Notes under the pieces: model-generated
Seen by the model: only the letters and a program-made list of their open reading frames with translations
The model's database searches: none
Told to the model about the DNA's origin: nothing
Shown here: positions 1-6,909 of the stretch, piece by piece
How positions within the stretch are numbered: position 1 is the stretch's first letter
Layout of the letters: each line of letters opens with the position of its first letter
NCBI GenBank assembly: GCA_019239785.1
Contig: JAFAZM010000298.1
Location: 1 to 38,509 of the forward strand
Length of the DNA stretch: 38,509 nt
Origin: Sphingomonadaceae bacterium
GTDB taxonomy: Bacteria; Pseudomonadota; Alphaproteobacteria; Sphingomonadales; Sphingomonadaceae
Reading direction: 5' to 3'
Position numbers and translations under genes: made by a program

Positions 1-774
1 CTCCTCCTCGACCACCTCGGAGCCGAACAGATCCGCCTTCGAATCCCTGAACGAATAGGTCAGCAGCTTCTCCGGCGGCAGCACGGCGGCGAGGAACCTC
101 GTCTCGTCATCGTCGAGGTTGAGCACCACTTTTCCCGCCTTGGCGGCGAAGTCGCGGAACAGATGGCGCAGCTCGTCGAGCGACTTGTGGTCGAGGGTGA
201 TGTTGTTGAGCACCGCGACCGCCGGCCGGTAGAGCGCGATCGAGCCGTCGCTCTCGTCCACCTCGCTGACGAAGGCCTCGCCATTGCCGACCAAGGCGCT
301 GGCGAAGGGGAAATCGGGCCCGACGAAATTCTTCATCACCGCGCCGTTCATCACGGTCGGCTGGCGATGGCAGGCCTGGAGGATCCAGCCGATCATGCCG
401 GTCACGGTCGACTTGCCGCTGGTCCCGCCGACCGCGATCCCGCTCTTCGCCTCGTTGAACAATTCGGCGAGCAATTGCGGCCGGGTGACGCGCCGCGCCC
501 CGACGGCGTTCGCCTTGACGACGTCGGGCACATGCTCCTCGATCGCCGCCGAGGTGACGACGATCTGGTCGCGGCCGGCGATGCCGCTGCCGTCCTGCGG
601 GAACAATTCGATGCCGCGGCCGCGCAGGAAGGCGAACTTGTCGCCGAGCCGGCCCTGGTCGAGCGTCCGGTCGGAGCCGGCGACAAGGTCGCCGCGGCCA
701 TGCACGATCAAGGCGAGCGGCAGCATGCCGGAGCCGCCGATGCCGACGAAGAAATAGGATTTGGCCTCGCCCAT
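1..774 (-). CDS. MurC-like Mur ligase family protein (partial, C-terminus beyond window)
   Basis: This gene is absent from the ORF track because it runs off the left edge. Reading the minus strand from the ATG at 774 gives 258 open codons starting MGEAKSYFFVGIGGSGMLPL. The Rossmann-like glycine motif GIGGSG near residue 11 and the ATP-binding loop GGTSGKST, followed later by EVDESDGS, place it in the Mur ligase superfamily, closest in layout to MurC/Mpl, which join UDP-MurNAc to an amino acid or peptide. MurC normally has GTHGKT, so the GTSGKS loop marks a divergent paralogue rather than housekeeping MurC. The central ATPase domain is cut by the window edge. An AGGG lies seven bases before the ATG. 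It is divergent from an S66 peptidase with only 56 bp between starts, suggesting a shared control region and a role in peptidoglycan recycling. The exact substrate is unknown. Confidence 0.85.
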   Translation of the reverse strand, partial: MGEAKSYFFVGIGGSGMLPLALIVHGRGDLVAGSDRTLDQGRLGDKFAFLRGRGIELFPQDGSGIAGRDQIVVTSAAIEEHVPDVVKANAVGARRVTRPQLLAELFNEAKSGIAVGGTSGKSTVTGMIGWILQACHRQPTVMNGAVMKNFVGPDFPFASALVGNGEAFVSEVDESDGSIALYRPAVAVLNNITLDHKSLDELRHLFRDFAAKAGKVVLNLDDDETRFLAAVLPPEKLLTYSFRDSKADLFGSEVVEEE

Positions 775-830
775 CGGCACGCCCTATTGGCAAGCGACAG
801 GAGTTTCAAACCAGTTCGAGGGGAGCGGCA

Positions 831-1658
831 ATGCGGATCGCGGTGGTGGCGCCGAGCTCCCGCTTCGACGGGGAAGCGGCCCGGCGTGTGGCCGCTATCG
901 CCGCCCGGACGCAGCCCGGGGTCGAGCTCCACTTCCACCCGCAATGCTTCCTCACCCACAACCATTTCGCCGGCCCCGACGCGGCGCGCGAGGACGCTCT
1001 GGTCGAGGTCGCCAACGATCCCGGCGTGGATGCCGTCTGGTTCGCGCGGGGCGGCTACGGCGCCTGCCGGATCGCGGAGAGCGCGCTGGCGCGGTTCGGT
1101 CCGGCCGCGCGCGACAAGGCCTGGCTCGGCTACAGCGATGCCGGCTTCCTGCTCGCAGGCCTCTACCGCGCCGGCTTCGAACGCGTCGCGCACGGACCGA
1201 TGGCGCAGGACGTCATGCGCGAGGGCGGCGAGGCGGCGGTCGAACGGGCGCTGGCCTGGCTCGCCTGCCGCTCGGCCGATGCGCTCGAGCCCGGGCTCGA
1301 CTCCGCCCGGCCCAATGCCGCCTTCAACATCGTCGTGCTCGGCGCTCTGCTCGGCACGTCGCTCGAGCCCGACCTCTCCGGCCATGTCCTGCTGCTCGAG
1401 GAGGTCTCCGAGCATATGTATGCGACCGACCGGGCGTTCTTCCATCTCGCCGCCACGCGGGCGATCCGGCGCGTTGCCGGGATCCGCCTCGGCCGGGTCG
1501 TCGACGTCCTGCCGAACGACCCCGACTTCGGCGAAAGCGAGGAGGACATCGCCCGCCGCTGGTGCGAACGCTACGGCATCTTCTGGCTCGGCCGCGCCGA
1601 TATCGGCCACGACTCGGCCAACAAAGTGGTCCCCTTCGGCCCTCTGCGTCCCCTCTGA
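831..1658 (+). CDS. S66-family LD-carboxypeptidase-like protein with altered nucleophile elbow
   Basis: A 275-residue protein of the S66 (LdcA) family, whose members remove the terminal D-alanine from muropeptide tetrapeptides in the cytoplasm during peptidoglycan recycling. Visible landmarks are the N-terminal MRIAVVAPSS strand, the elbow RGGYGACR (residues 73-80), the acidic motif LLLEEVSE (around 188-194) that supplies the catalytic Glu, and GHDSANKVVPFG with the catalytic His at 260. Length and motif spacing are complete. The odd point is the elbow: members I recall carry Ser right after GGYG, but here it is Ala78 followed by Cys79. The protein may therefore be inactive, use Cys, or bind without cleaving. 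The start lies just after a GAGGGGAGCGGCA ribosome binding site. It is divergent from the Mur-ligase gene. Confidence 0.9.
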   Translation: MRIAVVAPSSRFDGEAARRVAAIAARTQPGVELHFHPQCFLTHNHFAGPDAAREDALVEVANDPGVDAVWFARGGYGACRIAESALARFGPAARDKAWLGYSDAGFLLAGLYRAGFERVAHGPMAQDVMREGGEAAVERALAWLACRSADALEPGLDSARPNAAFNIVVLGALLGTSLEPDLSGHVLLLEEVSEHMYATDRAFFHLAATRAIRRVAGIRLGRVVDVLPNDPDFGESEEDIARRWCERYGIFWLGRADIGHDSANKVVPFGPLRPL

Positions 1659-1785
1659 GCCGCACTATCCACAGAAAAGCCTCCATTCGGCGTTGAAAAC
1701 GGGGCTTTCCCTCTCTCAGACCATTGCCAAGCCGGGGGAATTGCGCTCTCTAGTCGCCAGCACAAGCTTCAATAGGGAGGGTAAT

Positions 1786-2037
1786 ATGGCAGATAGACAG
1801 AGCGGTTTGCAGCGTCCGGTGAAGCCTTCGGCGGATCTGGCGGCAATCACCGGTCCGGATCCGTTGCCGCGGAGCCAGGTCGTCAGCAAGGTCTGGGACC
1901 ATATCCGCAAGAACAATCTTCAGAATCCGCAGAACAAGCGCGAGATCGTTGCCGACGACAAGCTGAAGAAGATTTTCGGCAAGGACCGCTGCTCGATGTT
2001 CGAGATGAACAAGCATTTGTCGAAGCATCTCAGCTAG
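1786..2037 (+). CDS. SWIB/MDM2 domain protein
   Basis: An 83-residue basic protein that is almost entirely a SWIB/MDM2 fold: SRQ/SQVVSKVWDHIRKNNLQNPQNKREIVADDKLKKIFG followed by a C-terminal MFEMNKHLSKHL helix. In eukaryotes this fold is a subunit of chromatin-remodelling complexes. Stand-alone bacterial SWIB proteins occur in chlamydiae and many alphaproteobacteria, where a nucleoid or DNA-topology role is suspected but unproven. I chose the ATG at 1786 because GGGAGG lies just upstream and the SWIB domain begins soon after. The track shows it only as the tail of a spurious 624-residue frame. It is monocistronic, with a hairpin plus terminator immediately downstream. Confidence 0.88.
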   Translation: MADRQSGLQRPVKPSADLAAITGPDPLPRSQVVSKVWDHIRKNNLQNPQNKREIVADDKLKKIFGKDRCSMFEMNKHLSKHLS

Positions 2038-2050
2038 TCACTCGACAGGG

Positions 2051-2113
2051 CGCGCCGGCTGCACCCGGCGCGAACGGCAAGGCCGCCCCGGAGCGATCCG
2101 CGGGCGGCTTTGT
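2051..2113 (+). terminator. Tandem hairpins, terminator of the SWIB gene
   Basis: Two hairpins follow the SWIB stop codon. The first is a perfect 8-bp stem CGCGCCGG/CCGGCGCG (2051-2072). The second is GCCGCCC/GGGCGGC (2082-2108) followed by TTTGTG. The short T tract makes it a modest intrinsic terminator. Confidence 0.55.
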
Positions 2114-2165
2114 GCGTTTGGGCTACGTTCCCCCGAATGGCCTCCGGGTTCGTGAAGGGAAAGGG

Positions 2166-2370
2166 ATTTCACGCGAAGGCGCGAAGGAAGAAGGAAAGGC
2201 GCGAAGAGGGGCTGAGGATAAGCGTCATCCCGGCGAAGGCCGGGATCTCATCGAGACCCGTCGTGCTTAACCGACCTGAGACCCCGGCCTTCGCCGGGGT
2301 GACGAAGAAGCGGAGACCGCGCCGGCACCTTCGCGCCTTCCTTTCCCTTCTTCGCGCCTTCGCGTGAAAT
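2166..2370. repeat. Nested palindromic intergenic repeat (outer ATTTCACGCGAAGG family)
   Basis: The outer arms ATTTCACGCGAAGGCGCGAAG and their reverse complement (ending CTTCGCGTGAAAT) bound the element. Inside is a second, unrelated palindrome, GTCATCCCGGCGAAGGCCGGGAT...CCCCGGCCTTCGCCGGGGTGAC (2224-2303). The same outer arms recur at 9341-9544 with a different inner palindrome, and an inner-type palindrome recurs alone at 38160-38264. It lies between the convergent SWIB and TonB-receptor genes and fills that gap. The small ORF called across it is a translation of the repeat. Confidence 0.85.
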
Positions 2371-2397
2371 AGCCTTTCTTGAAACCTGCGGTCGAAC

Positions 2398-4440
2398 TTA
2401 CCCCCGCCAGCGCAACCCCAGCCACAAGGTCCGCGGCGTCGCCCTTTCGAGGATGCCGGCGCCGGAAATGCCGGCGATCACCTCTTCGTCGGTCAAATTC
2501 TCCGCCCGCGCCTCGACCGCCAGATGCGAGGTGAGCGGCAGGTCGGCGACCGCGTCGAAGGTGAGGGCGTCGGGAATGCGCTGGCGGTTGAGGTCGTCCT
2601 CATATTGGGCGGCGACATAGCGCATCGCCACGGACGCATAGGCGCCGCGCGCGCCCTGCCAAGCGAGGCTCGCGGTCAGGCTGTGCCGCGGCGTCTGGGC
2701 CGGGCGCAGCCCGTCGAGCGCGGCGGCGGCGCCGCTTGCGCGGACGCGTGCGTCGGCGAGGCTGTAGCCGGCGGCGAGCCGGAAGCGGCCGAGGTCGATG
2801 CCGGCATCCAGCTCGATCCCCCGGCTGCGGATCGCGTCCACGTTCTCCCGCACCCGATAGGCGCCGCCGGCGGCAACGAAGCCGACGCCGGGAAAATTGC
2901 CCGGCCCCTGGCCCATGGTGACGTTGGCGATCGCATCGGTCAGCCGGTTGTCGAACAGGGTGATTCCAAGCCGGACGAAGCGGAGCGGGCGCAGCTCCAG
3001 CCCGGCCTCGATCCCGCGCAACCGCTCGGGCGACAAAGCGGCATTGGCGGCGGTGGCGTCGGCGCCGACCCGGAACGGCCGGTAGAGCTCGTTCAGGGTC
3101 GGCAGCCGCCAGCCGAGATAGGTCGCGGCGCGCAGGGTCAAGGCTGGCAGCGCGCGCCAGGCGAGGCCCGCGCGGCCGGTCGGTTCCCAGCCGCTGCGGT
3201 CGGGGAAGGCGATGGCGGTCAGCGGCGCCCCGGTCGCCAGCGTGCGCTCCTTCAGGATGCCGTTCGCGATCCACCAGCGGTCGATCCGGCCTCCCGCGGT
3301 GAGCGTCAACAGCCCCGTCTCCAAGCCTGCCTCGGCGAAGGCGCCGAGCGTGTCGGTGCGCCCGCCGGCGATGCGGCCGCGGGTCGGCGCGCCGGCGACG
3401 AACTGGAACAATTCCTGCGTGCGCCCCACCGTCTCGCGCCCGTCAGCACCGAGCCGCAGCTCGAACCGCCCGGTCACCGGCCGCACCTCCAGCCGCGCGC
3501 CCAGCCCTGTCGCCGGCACATTGTACTGGTCGAGCGTTTCGGTCGCGGCGGTGCGGGCGGCATTGACCGACGCGAATTGATTGGAGAAGCCGCGCACCTG
3601 CAGATAGGCAAGCGCCGAGAAGGGCAGGCGGCCGCGGCCGACCAGCCGCAGCGAGGCGTCGGCACCCTCGTTGGAGATCGCGCTGAACGCGGTGCCGCGC
3701 GCGCGATCGTCGCTGAAGGCGGAAAGGTTCGCCTGCAGTTCGACCGTCGGAGAGAGTGGCGTCACCGCGCGCAGGCCGAGGCTGGCCTGGCGGTAGGGCG
3801 AGGGCCGATCGGCCGGCCCGCGCAGGCGTTCGACCACCGGCACGAAGCCGTCGCCGCGCGCATAGGCGCCGGAGAGGGTGACGAAGCCGGCGCCGAGCCG
3901 GCCGCCATAGCTCGCATAAGCGTCGAAGCTGTCGCGGCTGCCGTAGAGGAGCCCGGCCGCCGGCCCCTCCGTCTCGCTCGGCAGCGCGCTTTCCATCTGG
4001 ATCGTGCCGGCAAGCGCGCCCGGCCCGTCGGCGCCGCTGCCGCCCCCGCGCACCACCCTGATCCGGCCGAGCCGGCGCGGATCGTAGGCCGGCCACGCGA
4101 TCCAGCCGCCGAACGGGTCGGTCTGCGGAACCCCATCGAGCAGCAGCAATGCCCGGCTCGAAGCGTTGCCGCCGAGCGCGCGCAGGGTCGCGCCCTGGCT
4201 GGTCGGGTTGGCGCTGCGCGCGTCGGAGCGGCGGAATTGCTGGAAGCCGGGCACGTCGCGCAGCACGTCCTCGAGCCGGTCCGAGGCGCTGTGCGCGAGC
4301 CGCTCGCGGCCGATCTCGCTTATGTCGTAGGCGGCGCTGCCGAGCCCGGCCTCGAGGCCGCGGCCGGTGACGACGATCTCCTGCTGCGCCGCGGCGGCGC
4401 TGGGGGCGAGAAGGAGCAGCAAGGTCGCCGGGCAGATCAC
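2398..4440 (-). CDS. TonB-dependent outer-membrane receptor
   Basis: A 680-residue TonB-dependent receptor. It begins with a short signal sequence (hydrophobic run LLLLLAPSAAAAQ), then EIVVTGRG, typical of the start of sphingomonad receptors. The plug domain (about residues 35-150) contains DVLRDVPGF, TSQGATLRALGG and LLLLDGVPQTDPFGG, followed by a 22-strand-type barrel rich in alternating aromatic/Arg segments and ending TPRTLWLGLRWRG. Such proteins import siderophores, cobalamin, sugars or metals using TonB energy; no substrate can be assigned. The start is a GTG at 4440 with AGAGGGG upstream, and a terminator-like hairpin sits only about 17 bp ahead of it, so expression may involve attenuation. 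No transport partners are adjacent. Confidence 0.92.
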   Translation of the reverse strand: MICPATLLLLLAPSAAAAQQEIVVTGRGLEAGLGSAAYDISEIGRERLAHSASDRLEDVLRDVPGFQQFRRSDARSANPTSQGATLRALGGNASSRALLLLDGVPQTDPFGGWIAWPAYDPRRLGRIRVVRGGGSGADGPGALAGTIQMESALPSETEGPAAGLLYGSRDSFDAYASYGGRLGAGFVTLSGAYARGDGFVPVVERLRGPADRPSPYRQASLGLRAVTPLSPTVELQANLSAFSDDRARGTAFSAISNEGADASLRLVGRGRLPFSALAYLQVRGFSNQFASVNAARTAATETLDQYNVPATGLGARLEVRPVTGRFELRLGADGRETVGRTQELFQFVAGAPTRGRIAGGRTDTLGAFAEAGLETGLLTLTAGGRIDRWWIANGILKERTLATGAPLTAIAFPDRSGWEPTGRAGLAWRALPALTLRAATYLGWRLPTLNELYRPFRVGADATAANAALSPERLRGIEAGLELRPLRFVRLGITLFDNRLTDAIANVTMGQGPGNFPGVGFVAAGGAYRVRENVDAIRSRGIELDAGIDLGRFRLAAGYSLADARVRASGAAAALDGLRPAQTPRHSLTASLAWQGARGAYASVAMRYVAAQYEDDLNRQRIPDALTFDAVADLPLTSHLAVEARAENLTDEEVIAGISGAGILERATPRTLWLGLRWRG

Positions 4441-4456
4441 GCAGCCCCTCTACAAT

Positions 4457-4489
4457 AAAAAGCCAGGCCGGTGAGGGGAAAGCACCGGC
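4457..4489 (-). terminator. Terminator-like hairpin directly upstream of the TonB-receptor start
   Basis: On the minus strand, GGCCGGTG-CTTTCCCC-TCACCGGCC is followed by TGGCTTTTTATT. The 21-base core of stem plus loop is identical to the terminator at 4541-4583. It ends about 17 bp before the receptor GTG, so it would lie in the receptor's leader if transcription began upstream. Confidence 0.6.
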
Positions 4490-4540
4490 CCGAGCATGTT
4501 CAAGTCAGGCGAATGCGCCTGACGACTCGGAAAATGCGGC

Positions 4541-4583
4541 AAAAAAAGCCGCGCCGGTGAGGGGAAAGCACCGACGCGGCCTT
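4541..4583 (-). terminator. Intrinsic terminator of the Ala-rich exported protein gene
   Basis: On the minus strand a long stem, GGCCGCG(T)CGGTG / (T)CACCG(G)CGCGGC with loop CTTTCCCC, is followed by seven T residues. It begins about 16 bp after the stop codon of the 4599-5426 gene. The 3' arm can alternatively pair across the T tract with a following GCCGC (GCGGC-T7-GCCGC), giving a competing hairpin. Confidence 0.8.
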
Positions 4584-4598
4584 CAAGTCAGGAATGGG

Positions 4599-5426
4599 TC
4601 AGCCGGCGCTGGGCCGCGGCGCGGCCTGGTGCGCCGCCGCTTCGAGCTGGTCCTTGGTCATCGAGATGACGAGGCCCTGGCCGTTGGCGCCGAAGCTGGT
4701 CAGCGGCAGCCGCGCCCGGACGCTGCCGGTCGAGACCACGACACCCGAAGCGTCGGCCGATTCGACCGTGCCCACGGCGGCGCCGGACTGGTCGCGGACC
4801 TGCACGCCGGCATGGACGTCGGTCGCCGTCGCAGCACGGACCGTGCCAGCGGTAGGCGCCGCCTCGGTCGGGCCCTGGGCATTGGTCCCGGCCGGCGCTG
4901 CGGCAGCCGCGGCCTGGCCCTGTGCGTTCGCTTGGACACCCGTGGAATTGGGCGAATTGGTGCCGGCGGGCGCTGCCGCGGTCGCGGCCTGGCCCTGCAC
5001 ATTGGCCTGGGCGGTCGGCGCCGTGGGGGCAGGCCGGCCCTGGCTCGCGGCGTGCGCGCCGGCCTGCGCGTTGGTTGCCGCCTGCGCGGCGGGGGCAGGC
5101 GTGCTGGCCGGCGGGGTCGGCGCCTGGGTCGCAGCCTGCGCATCGGCATTGGCGTCGGCCTGGCTGCCCGGCTCCGCATTCGCATTCTGCGCGGCGGGCG
5201 TCGCGGCCGGCGGCGCGGTCTGGGTGTCCTCGGTGGCCATGTTCGCGGTCGCCGGCGGAGTCTGGTCCCGGGTGGCGTGCGTGTTGTGCGTATTGCGCGG
5301 CGCATGGTGCGTGGTCGGCGTCGAGGTGCCGCCCAGCGGCTGGTGCTGGGTGCCCTGGGCAACGGCCATCGCTGCCGGAAGGGCGGCCGCAGCGACGGCA
5401 GCCAGAAGCTTCATCCTGTTGGTCAT
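4599..5426 (-). CDS. Exported alanine/glutamine/threonine-rich protein with C-terminal PRC-barrel-like segment
   Basis: I start this at the ATG at 5426, which has GGAGG upstream, instead of the longer track start. It gives a 275-residue protein beginning MTNRMKLLAAVAAAALPAAMAVAQ, a clear Sec signal peptide. The middle (about residues 25-195) is low complexity, rich in Ala, Gln, Thr and Pro, and contains two near-copies of a QGQAA-AAAPAGTN unit. The last 70 residues (VHAGVQVRDQSGAAVGTVESADASGVVVSTGS...) resemble the short beta-barrel segment of PRC-barrel-type proteins: a 'property' strand, a GxVxxxD turn, then a V-rich strand. The likely picture is a periplasmic protein with a disordered tether and a small folded tip. 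Function unknown. A strong terminator follows. Confidence 0.75.
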   Translation of the reverse strand: MTNRMKLLAAVAAAALPAAMAVAQGTQHQPLGGTSTPTTHHAPRNTHNTHATRDQTPPATANMATEDTQTAPPAATPAAQNANAEPGSQADANADAQAATQAPTPPASTPAPAAQAATNAQAGAHAASQGRPAPTAPTAQANVQGQAATAAAPAGTNSPNSTGVQANAQGQAAAAAAPAGTNAQGPTEAAPTAGTVRAATATDVHAGVQVRDQSGAAVGTVESADASGVVVSTGSVRARLPLTSFGANGQGLVISMTKDQLEAAAHQAAPRPSAG

Positions 5427-5576
5427 CTGGTCCTCCAAAGATCGGGTGAAAAGCAAACTCGGAGGATCAATCGTTCCGCGCGCGACAAGGTTCAGCGGCG
5501 CGGGACGGGCCGTTCAGCCCCGGGGACGAAGCGCGACCGGATCGTGGAACCGGGATGCGGAGCTCAGGGTCCGACC

Positions 5577-5975
5577 CTAGCTTCCCGGGAAGCGGGCGAA
5601 CTCGGGCAAGGCGTGCGCGTCCTTCATCCAGCCGATCCGGTCCGCCACCTGGATGTGCGCCGTCGCCGGCAGCGAGTCCGGATCGTCGAGCGTCGCCGAC
5701 TGGACGTCGGTGATCCCGGGCAGCACCTGGTCGTTGGTGTAGAACAATCCGGTGCCGCAATCGGCGCAGAAATGCCGCCGCCCGGTCTCCGAGGATTCGT
5801 AGACCTTGGGCTGTCCTTCCGTCACCTTGAGCTGGTCCGACCTGAACATCGCCCAGCCCACCATCGGCGACCCGGCATGGCGCCGGCAGTCGGTGCAGTG
5901 GCAGAGCGTGTGGTGCATCGGCTCGCCCTCGAGCGCGTAGCGGATGGCGCCGCAATGGCATTGGCCCGTGCGCAT
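5577..5975 (-). CDS. GFA/CENP-V family zinc protein
   Basis: A 132-residue protein of the glutathione-dependent formaldehyde-activating (GFA) fold. It shows the family's paired cysteines: GQCHCGAIRY near the N-terminus, LCHCTDCRRH around residues 25-34, and HFCADCGTGLF around 68-78, which together bind zinc. Family members are usually annotated as S-(hydroxymethyl)glutathione synthases, but most uncharacterised paralogues like this one have no proven substrate. The start at 5975 has a GGGGAG ribosome binding site and begins exactly at the domain; the track's longer frame adds 25 non-conserved residues. It is monocistronic and followed by a 150-bp spacer to the exported Ala-rich gene. Confidence 0.88.
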   Translation of the reverse strand: MRTGQCHCGAIRYALEGEPMHHTLCHCTDCRRHAGSPMVGWAMFRSDQLKVTEGQPKVYESSETGRRHFCADCGTGLFYTNDQVLPGITDVQSATLDDPDSLPATAHIQVADRIGWMKDAHALPEFARFPGS

Positions 5976-6054
5976 GGCCTGTCTCCCCGGTTCGAGTTCG
6001 GCCGGAGAGGCTAGCAGCCGTCTCGAACAAAGCAAGAACGAAATGAACAACGGG

Positions 6055-6618
6055 TCAAAAGAGGAGCTGCACGAGCAGCCACAGGCCGATGGCGACGAAC
6101 AGCAAGGCAGCGACGATGCGGACGGTCGTCAGCGGCACCAGCCGGATCAGCGCATTGCCGAGCAGGACCGCGGGGACGTTGGCGAGCATCATCCCGATCG
6201 TGGTGCCGGTGGCGACCGCGACGACGTCGTGGAAGCGGGCGCCGAGCGCGACCGTCGCCAGCTGGGTCTTGTCGCCCATCTCGACCAGGAAGAAGGCGAC
6301 GAGGGTGGTCAGGAAGGCGCCGAACCTGGGCGGCGTCGGCGCTTCGTCGTCCAGCTTGTCGGGGATCAGGGTCCAGAAGCCCATCGCGATGAAGGAGAAG
6401 GCGACGAGATAGTGGAACCAGGCCCCGTCGAGGAAGGCCGCCGCCTCGACGCCGACGAGCGCCGCCAAGGCATGGTTGGCGAGCGTCGCGGCGAGGATGC
6501 CGAGGATGATCGGCAATGGCCGCTGGAAGCGGGTGGCGAGCAGGATGGCGAGCAGCTGCGTCTTGTCGCCGATCTCGGCGAGCGCGACGACCAAAGCGGA
6601 AATGGTGAGGGCGTGCAT
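6055..6618 (-). CDS. UPF0016/GDT1 (TMEM165) family manganese exporter
   Basis: A 187-residue integral membrane protein with six predicted helices in two homologous halves. Each half carries the family signature: ALAEIGDKTQL near residue 15 and LVEMGDKTQLA near residue 110, whose acidic residues line the cation path. Bacterial members export Mn2+, and the yybP-ykoY manganese riboswitch found upstream supports that role. I chose the ATG at 6618 (MHALTISALVVALAEIGDKTQ) because the 32 extra residues in the longer frame are not membrane-like. In this 5' leader, translation or transcription should switch on when cytoplasmic Mn2+ is high. It is convergent with nothing and ends 80 bp from the GFA gene start. 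Confidence 0.92.
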   Translation of the reverse strand: MHALTISALVVALAEIGDKTQLLAILLATRFQRPLPIILGILAATLANHALAALVGVEAAAFLDGAWFHYLVAFSFIAMGFWTLIPDKLDDEAPTPPRFGAFLTTLVAFFLVEMGDKTQLATVALGARFHDVVAVATGTTIGMMLANVPAVLLGNALIRLVPLTTVRIVAALLFVAIGLWLLVQLLF

Positions 6619-6718
6619 GAAAAGGTCCGGCGCTGGGCAGAAGCGAAAGCAACGACATCGCGCCTTCCGCCCGGCTGAAGCGAAAGCCCGATGCCATTGG
6701 TCTCGCCCGGACAAAAAT

Positions 6719-6805
6719 CCCGTCCCTACCGCACCACGGCCTCTTGGCCGAGCATGTTGACGCGGCAGCCCCGCAAAGCGGGCGGCTACTCCCCAGATGA
6801 CGGGG
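6719..6805 (-). promoter_or_regulatory. yybP-ykoY manganese riboswitch aptamer
   Basis: The minus strand upstream of the manganese exporter reads CCCCGTCATCTGGGGAGTAG, then a GCCGCC...GGGGCTGCCGC helix, CAACATGCTCGGCC, GGCCGTGGTGC and GGTAGGGACGGG. The GGGGAGTAG and CAACAT blocks are hallmarks of the yybP-ykoY class, and the first CCCGTC pairs with the last GACGGG to close helix P1. It lies about 100 bases before the ATG. An ATTTTTG tract follows P1 and could take part in the expression switch. Family identification is from recalled consensus. Confidence 0.88.
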
Positions 6806-6909
6806 CGCCACTAGCCGGGTGGCGGTGAGCTGGCAAGGAGGGGTGCCCGCGCATATCGGTGGCGCGCAGGGCCATTGTCGGCGCGCGGGCCGGCTGGCAG
6901 ACTGATATC

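Noticed and set aside
107-793. Minus-strand 228-residue Arg-rich ORF
   Set aside because: Out-of-frame shadow of the Mur-ligase gene; the real frame runs off the left edge and carries the Mur motifs.
2524-4458. Plus-strand 644-residue ORF over the TonB receptor
   Set aside because: Antisense shadow in high-GC DNA; composition is Gly/Ala/Arg biased and no domain is recognisable.
5457-5480. GGAAC upstream of the Ala-rich exported gene as an EcfG -35
   Set aside because: No CGTT at a 15-18 bp spacing on the minus strand.
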